NCBI RefSeq assembly: GCF_030272615.1
Contig: NC_081415.1
Span: forward strand, 631,137,240 to 631,201,239
From: Cryptomeria japonica
Lineage: Eukaryota; Streptophyta; Pinopsida; Cupressales; Cupressaceae
Reading direction: 5' to 3'
DNA length: 64,000 nucleotides
The notes under the pieces: generated by a model
Told to the model about the DNA's origin: nothing
What the model saw: the letters and a program-made list of their open reading frames with translations, nothing else
Database searches by the model: none
In this document: in pieces, positions 58,018 to 64,000 of the stretch
Position numbering within the stretch: the stretch's first letter is position 1
Layout of the letters: each line of letters opens with the position of its first letter
Program-made: the position numbers and the translations under genes

Positions 58018-58098
58018 ATGGAGGTTAGCTCTGGCATGGTCGCAGGATCTCATAATAGGAATGAGCTTGTTCTGATTCGCCATGATGTAGAAGCTGGT
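58018..58098 (+). CDS. Cellulose synthase (CesA)-like exon 1, partial gene
   Basis: The frame reads MEVSSGMVAGSHNRNELV and continues to residue 27 (ends in EAG), followed at once by GTAAGC, a good splice donor. CesA catalytic subunits of the plasma-membrane cellulose synthase complex start with the same pattern (M-E-x-x-x-G-x-V-A-G-S-x-x-R-N-E-L-V). In plants such as Arabidopsis CESA1, exon 1 encodes 27 residues, as far as I recall. The next exon should encode the Cys-rich RING-type zinc finger; I do not find it in the remaining 5.9 kb. Either intron 1 is long and TE-filled, or this is an orphan 5' fragment. Orientation is +. Confidence 0.65.
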
Positions 58099-58883
58099 GT
58101 AAGCGATTTTTCCTTGGATTGCGTTATTCTGGTTTCTCTTTTTCTTTTTCTTAAACCCCTGTTGTCCGTAGGAAATTTGCTTAGAATGGATTTACTGGCA
58201 TTCACTTCACAGATCAAGATCTAATGTTGGAAAGCGTTAAATTTAGGGACTTAAATTATCTAGCGAGGTTGAGACTTTTTTGTAGTGTCCTTAACCTGGG
58301 TTTTTTAATTTGATAGTTGGATCTGCTAATGGCATTACATTTAACAGCGTATTTCAGAAATCAAAGGCTGTATTCACATTTCCATAGAACCCATGTGCAG
58401 CCTCCCGTATTTTTATAATATATTTACTCTAGATACCACGACTTAAGGGCAAAATTGGAGGGTGGGTGGGAGGAAGGGTAGAATAGTGTTTGTTTGCCTG
58501 GCCGAGCAGTTCAGGTTAGCCTATTAACACTGAGCAGCCGTTGCAATTTTCGATAAGGTACTATCTTTTCTTGTTGCGTATTGTTTGTTAAACAGCCCTT
58601 TTTCTGGTGCAGTATTCTCCACTAGTAATGCTATAGGACATCCTTTGGTAAGTGGAGATATGCGAAGTTGATGGGCTCGTGGCTTTGCATTTGAGAACCT
58701 ACTGAAGATATAGGAGACGATGCTGAAGTATGTACTCAATTATTTCCACTTTAAAATTTCTATGGCAGACACTATCCAGAACCTCATTGGTTCTATAATA
58801 GATATGCTTTACATGCAAATTTGTGTTCTGACAAGAAATCTAGACTCCATTTGTGGCTCTCACAGTGTCCTGTATCAAATCCT
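58099..58883 (+). other. Possible CesA intron 1, no exon found
   Basis: Starts with the GTAAGC donor. A stretch near 58608-58647 is bounded by GGTGCAG and GTAAGT-like sites but does not encode a CesA-like peptide. No other gene seen. Confidence 0.35.
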
Positions 58884-59251
58884 TGCTTGTGACTTGCAGA
58901 AATCAAGCAACCATAAAGTTTGATAAGTTGTATTCGAATTTTGGAAAAAAATTTGACAAGACATAGTTCTCTTTTCAATAATTAGGTGTTTTGCACGTCT
59001 TGCTTGAGGGCCATGCATCTCTTTGCTCGCATGTGCTTCTTATATAGTTGAGTGTATTGAAATGATGGCTTGTGACTTGCAGAAATCAAGCAACCATAAA
59101 GTTTGATAAGTTGTATTCGAATTTTGGAAAAAAAATTGACAAGACATAGTTCTCTTTTCAATAATTAGGTGTTTTGCACGTGTTGCTTGAGTGCCATGTA
59201 TCTCTTTGCTCTCATGTGCTTCTTATATAGTTGAGTGTATTGAAATGATGG
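58884..59251. repeat. 184-bp tandem duplication
   Basis: Two almost identical copies (58884-59067 and 59068-59251) beginning GCTTGTGACTTGCAG. They differ at only a few positions, so the duplication looks recent. Confidence 0.9.
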
Positions 59252-60189
59252 GTTTTTTCCAATTATCAATGAGTATATTGGAGGGGTGAGCATGTTGTGA
59301 GGTTTGGTATATCGGTCTAGTAATATATTAGAAAAGGAAACCTTTCAGAGCTATAAGAAGCCGATCCTTCTCCATTGACAACAAAATGCATTCTATCACA
59401 GCAATCGTTAGTACAATACTAGTCAGAAAGGACACCTGGTTAGAATGGTCAAGGGAAGTTAAGAATACTTTCATGTTCAATGATTTGTGGTTCAACTCTT
59501 GTGATGGAGACTAACAACCAATTGAACCAACTACTGTTGTATAAAAACAAATTTGGAAACATAAAAATTCTAAGGCATTGGCCTTTGGCCTTGATAAGGG
59601 CCTCAGTCGATGGAGAAGTTTTTTGTTACATTCATGGGTGCAACACACTATTGGAAGCACTAAACAAGTCGAAGGATTTGTATGATTCCCATTTAAGCAG
59701 TGCACAGTGCACACACACACCCCTTCATATAAGCCCTTCTTCTCACATATTTGACTTACTTGGAGTTATTGCAAGAAAACAAGCAGCAGAAGACATTCAC
59801 TTTTAATTAGTTGGTTGAAAAGATGGATGATAGAGAAAGGCATCTGGAAGAAAAATTAAAACAAAAGGAGAGGATATTTGCTATGCTTATTAAAAAGACA
59901 AATCTCCCAATAAGGGGACACATTCAAAAAATGAGGGAAATCAAAGAGGGAGAGGATTGGCAGAAATAATGGTCAACACCATGAGAAGCAAAATGAAGAC
60001 AAAATTATCTTTACAAACGTTTTGCCAGAAAAGGGAGTCATGAAGCTCATGAATGGAGAATGCTGGATAAGATTGAGGCCTATAAAAAATAGAAGGAAAC
60101 AAATAAGAGAAAGAAGAAAATCTTAGAATTAAACTTGACTTAGTTTGCAAGTGAATGTGTTCTTTATATATCAAATGATGTCAACTATG
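59252..60189 (+). other. Possible 5' part of copia element H, not recognised
   Basis: A 108-codon frame (59480-59806) and a charged, coiled-coil-like stretch (about 59820-59960) precede the copia protease. They could be decayed gag, but no zinc knuckle or Gag motif can be read. Confidence 0.3.
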
Positions 60190-63100
60190 GCTCTATAAAT
60201 TCAAGTTGGTATGATGCTTGGGTCCTAGATTTGAGTGCCACACAACACACAACTTTCCGAAGAGACTTCTTTGAGGAGTTTAATGAAGAAAAATGTGGAC
60301 TTGTGAATTTGGTAGACATCACAGGTTTGCAACCTTGAGGAAAAAGAAGAATTCAACTCAATCCACCAAAACTTTTAGATATCGTTCTCCACAATGCCCT
60401 ATACCTTATTCAACTGAAACAAAACTTCTTGTCTCTGGTGCTCATTTGACAAAAAAGGCCACTCCATTTTGCTGGATGATGGAGAGGTTATAATCAAAAG
60501 AAAACATGATAATACAATTGCCTCGGCTGGATGTGAGAAAGGAAAGTTACTGAAACCTATAAGTGAGCTTCAATTTCAAGGAGGACTTTCAAACAATCTG
60601 TTTTGGCATGCAAGATTTGGTCATAACCACTATGACAACATTGACACAATGCAAAAGAATGATGTTGTAAGTTTGCCGACTTTGCCCAAAATGATTGAAA
60701 AATGTGAAGCACGCATCTTGGCTAAACAAGAAAGAGAGTCATTCCACAAGTCAAATTGGAATGGTGAAAGGAAATTGCAATTGATCCACTTTGACTTGTG
60801 TGGTCCTCCTCTAGTTCCTTCAATTAGTGGTAGTAAATATTTCATGTTCATTGATGACTACAATAGAATGATCTAGACCTATTTTTTGAAGCAAAAAGTA
60901 GAAGCTTTTGAAACATTTTAGAAGTTTTGCACCATGGTTGAAAATGATGCACAAAACCATATTGGCACATTGAGGACCAATGACGGTGGTGAGTTCACAT
61001 CAAAGTTATTTGAAGATTATCTTAAGAAACATGGGCTCAATGATCATCTCATAGTTCCTCACACTTGTCAACAAAACAGAGTAATTGAAAGTATGAACAA
61101 AACTTTGATGAATATGGTTTGGGCAATGTTGTATTTCAAAGGAGTAAACTTGCACTTTGGGGAAGAATTAGCTCAAACAATAGTCTATCTCTGCAATTGG
61201 TCACCTTCAACAACTCTTTAAATGAAGATTCCATACAAAGTTTGGTGTGGTTCTCTTTTGTTAGTGCAACATGTTTAGGTTTTTGGATCCCCCTGTTATG
61301 CAGTGATTCCCAAGGAAGAAAGAAACATGTTGGACCATGGGAGTCACAAGTGCATTCTTTGGGACAGAATCCTCAAGGGCCTGTAGATTGTTTGAGGAGA
61401 AAAAATAAGAAATTTCTCATTGTATGAGATGTTTTCTATGAAACCACAAAGGACACAACAAACAGTGATTGACTATTGCATTGAATTGAGAAATTTTCAA
61501 GGTGTTTTCAAGGACATGGATATGGAGATTCCAAACGTTAAGGGGGGACATATAGTTTGGAATGTGTTGAAGCCTTTTTGTCTCCTGTAATTTAACAAGA
61601 AACTCCCCCAAGGAAGAATTTAAAACTTCATCAAAAGAAGAAAACTTGTTTTTCAACAACTAATAGATGAAGGAGCTTTAGATAAGGAAAAATAGGCACC
61701 AATTGCTCTGCAAGTAACACAAAAAAGATGCCAAAATCGGCCACATAGACACTAAGAGAAGTCAAACCTGATGAAGTTGGAAAAGCATGCATTAGATATG
61801 CATGCAAAGCTAGATAGTAATAAGAAAAGTCCCTAGAGAAGATTCAAGATAGCTAAGCTTAGGGAATTCAAAAGAAGAAATCAATATTGAACTTCATACA
61901 AGCATAAAAGCTTGATGCATGGAGAAAAGTGATGAAAGTGAATATAATGCCGTGATCAAGAATGACACTTGGAAGTTGGTTGATTCTCCACTCAATTCTA
62001 AGCCCACTGGTTGCAAGTGGGTCTTTTGAAACAATACAAAGCAGATGGCTGACTTAAAAAACACAAAGCGGAGTTTGTTTCAAAAGCATATGCTCAACAA
62101 GAAGAGCTAGACTATGAAGAGACCTTTGCACCTATAACAAAATAGATCACCATTTGGGTTTTGTTGGCTATGGCAGCACAAAATGGATGTTAAGTTCATC
62201 AAATGGACATGAAAATTACTTTTTTGAATGGTGATCTCAAAGAAACAATCTACATGACTCAACCATAAGGTTTTGTAGTTAAAGATCAAGAACCCATAGT
62301 GTGTAAGTTGGTAAGATCACTATATGGTTTCAAACAAGCCTCACATGTCTGGTATGAAAAACTCACCAAGCATCTCATGAGCATGATTTTTAAGCATTTT
62401 GAATTTCAAGATGCAGCTCTTTTTGTCAAGACAGTCGACAAAATAGTTGTAGACCTTGTTGTATATGTGGATGATTTGTTCATAATAGGAAATAATGAAA
62501 AATACAATGTCAAAAGTCAAAGTAGAACTGGTGAAAGTTTTTGAAGTGATTGATTGGGGTCATCTTCATTACTATTTGGGTATTGAAGTGATTCAAAAAT
62601 CCAAGTACATTTTCATCACTATTTGGAATGGAAGACAATAAATCACTCAGCACACCCATGGAACAGAATCTGAGATTGACACTAGATGATATTGCAGAGT
62701 TTGAAGATGCAGCCAAATACAGATATCCCATTGGAAGTTTGATCTATGTAACCACAACTAGGCTGGATATTTTGTTTGCTGTCGGTTTTCTCTGTAGATT
62801 CATGCAAAAGATGAGAAATAGTCACTGGCTAGGAACAAAGAGGATTCTTCAAATTTGAAGGGAATTCAGAATTTTGGGCTTCATACATCAAGGTAGTAGA
62901 TTTCAAACTAGTTGGATATTCAGATTTAGACTATGGAGGGTATTTTGAATATGGGAAATATACTTTCACATTTCTTGATGAATTTGGGATGAGCAGTCAT
63001 CAATTGGAAGTCAAATAAATAGTTAGTGCTGGCTCTTTCTTCCACAAAAGCAAAATATATGGTAGCTTTAGAAGCAACCAGAGAAATATTGTGGCTCAGA

Positions 63101-63235
63101 AGGGTTCTTGAGGATTTGTAAGAAAATCAGTTTTCATCAACACCACTCATGTTTGGCTACACTTCTGCAATCGAGATGGCAAGAAATCTAGTTATTCATG
63201 ACCAAACTGTTGATGTTGGCATATGCACACTCTAA
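60190..63235 (+). pseudogene. Ty1/copia element H, decayed pol
   Basis: Order on the + strand is protease, integrase, RT, RNase H, which defines copia. Protease: AWVLDLSATQH at 60216, where DSGAT is usual. Integrase: WHARFGH with CEARILAKQ (second zinc Cys lost), HFDLCGP, RTNDGGEF and IESMNKT (60469-61221). RT: QMDMK near 62200, SLYGFKQAS, and YVDD at 62464-62475. C-terminal region and RNase H from 62628 (STPMEQNL, then GYSDLDYGG). Stops and frameshifts occur throughout, and neither LTR can be delimited. It may lie inside CesA intron 1. Confidence 0.85.
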
Positions 63236-63416
63236 TGAGACATTGTAGGTGATTGAAGGTTTTGTCATTGATGGCAACCTTACAATCCTATGGCACCGGC
63301 AAGGCATTACACCGACACTAGCAAGATCAGACTCTACATCGGCACTCAGACCATCGGCACCGGCAGAGAAAGGAAGCTTATCGGCACAGAGGCCGATAGG
63401 ATTTTTGTTATATTAT
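63236..63416 (+). other. LTR-like segment with CGGCAC-type short repeats
   Basis: TGATTGAAGGTTTTGTC at 63249 looks like an LTR start, and 'atcggcac' motifs recur between 63338 and 63386. It could be H's 3' LTR cut by the next element, but that is unproven. Confidence 0.3.
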
Positions 63417-64000
63417 TGTAGCGTCCTAAAATTGCGACACTTGCAATTTCGACTGCATTTGGGTCTTCACGATGGCGGCGCAACGTTGAACCTGAATGGA
63501 GACCCCGAAACCTGTTTATAACACCAAAAACTGCATTTTTCTGCACCCTGGCCTGATCCCTACTTGCACCCTGCTGTCCTGGGAGGTGGGACCATGGCGC
63601 CCAGCGCCCTGGTCCTTCAGGATTAGGGCGCCCAACGCCCTGGTCCCCCAGGACCATGGCGCCTAGCGCCCTGGTCCCTGGCCCTATTTTGGGCCCGGTC
63701 TCTTTTGGGCATCGGGTCTTTAAGTTTGCAATTCGGGAAATAATGTTTCTTAGTCGGCCTAAGGTCGGGAAAATCAGTCTATCAACCCTAATTGACAAGT
63801 ATATAAACTACATTTCCTCTTCCAAAAAAAGGGAGGAAGACATATGCGTGCAAAAGGCGGAAGCGATATTCAAACATTCAAACATTCAAGCATTCAAGCA
63901 TTCCTTCAAGCAATTGAGCATTCTAAGTCTCCATTCAAGGCTAAGTGTTGCATTCAAGACAAGGATTCAACCATTGAAGAGGAGATCATTTACAACATAC
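63417..64000 (+). mobile_element. LTR of a further element, cut by the window edge
   Basis: Begins TGTAGCGTCCTAAAATTGCG, similar to the LTR start of E (TGTAGCATCG...). It has a TATA box (TATATAAAC, about 63799-63808) and a GC-rich block with three copies of a GGCGCCNANCGCCCTGGTCC-like unit (63596-63680). The end lies outside the window. Confidence 0.6.
63596..63680. repeat. GC-rich short tandem repeat, 3 units
   Basis: Units GGCGCCCAGCGCCCTGGTCC, GGCGCCCAACGCCCTGGTCC and GGCGCCTAGCGCCCTGGTCC; each has a self-complementary GGCGCC-type core. Confidence 0.8.

Noticed and set aside
58608-58647. Possible CesA exon 2 between acceptor-like and donor-like sites
   Set aside because: The encoded peptide contains a stop and lacks the Cys-rich pattern expected for CesA exon 2.

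Overview
The window reads as nuclear DNA of a seed plant with a large, repeat-filled genome. I suspect a gymnosperm, because of the very long LTRs, the deep nesting of Tat-type Ty3 elements and the general lack of genes, but this is inference from style and not from a diagnostic gene. The only host-gene signal I can support is a 27-codon exon at 58018-58098 that looks like exon 1 of a cellulose synthase (CesA) gene. There are no bacterial-type operons, rRNA, tRNA or CRISPR features.

Left part (1-13255): a decayed tandem repeat, then a LINE fragment split by a solo LTR (2385-3552). A non-autonomous LTR element 'J' on the + strand starts by about 4240. J is interrupted by element 'E' (4972-12689, - strand), which carries a G-patch remnant. 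E is itself interrupted by a 3.4 kb solo LTR 'F' (7950-11387), whose target duplication is perfect. F holds a 98-bp tandem array, a cluster of GC-rich palindromes and a tandem array of small hairpins whose stems co-vary.

Centre (13251-51383): a three-level nest, all on the - strand. Element 'A' is a decayed chromodomain Ty3 element (13256-51378, target duplication CATTT). Inside its integrase sits 'B', a Tat-lineage Ty3 element (14564-46452, target duplication CTACT). Inside B's 5' LTR sits 'C', a second copy of the same family (30281-46328, target duplication ATAGG). B and C each have one gag-pol frame of exactly 7290 nt, broken only by nonsense codons. Each has a polypurine tract, an unusual primer-binding site and an additional leader ORF. 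LTR divergence (A > B > C by eye) agrees with the nesting order.

Right part (51384-64000): the end of J with its own LTR. That LTR is interrupted just after its TATA box by 'D' (51672-54494, - strand), a gene-less relative of J. Then come unrecognised AT-rich DNA with small tandem duplications and an (AT)n microsatellite, the CesA-like exon 1, a heavily decayed Ty1/copia element 'H' on the + strand (possibly inside CesA intron 1), and the start of another LTR that runs off the right edge.
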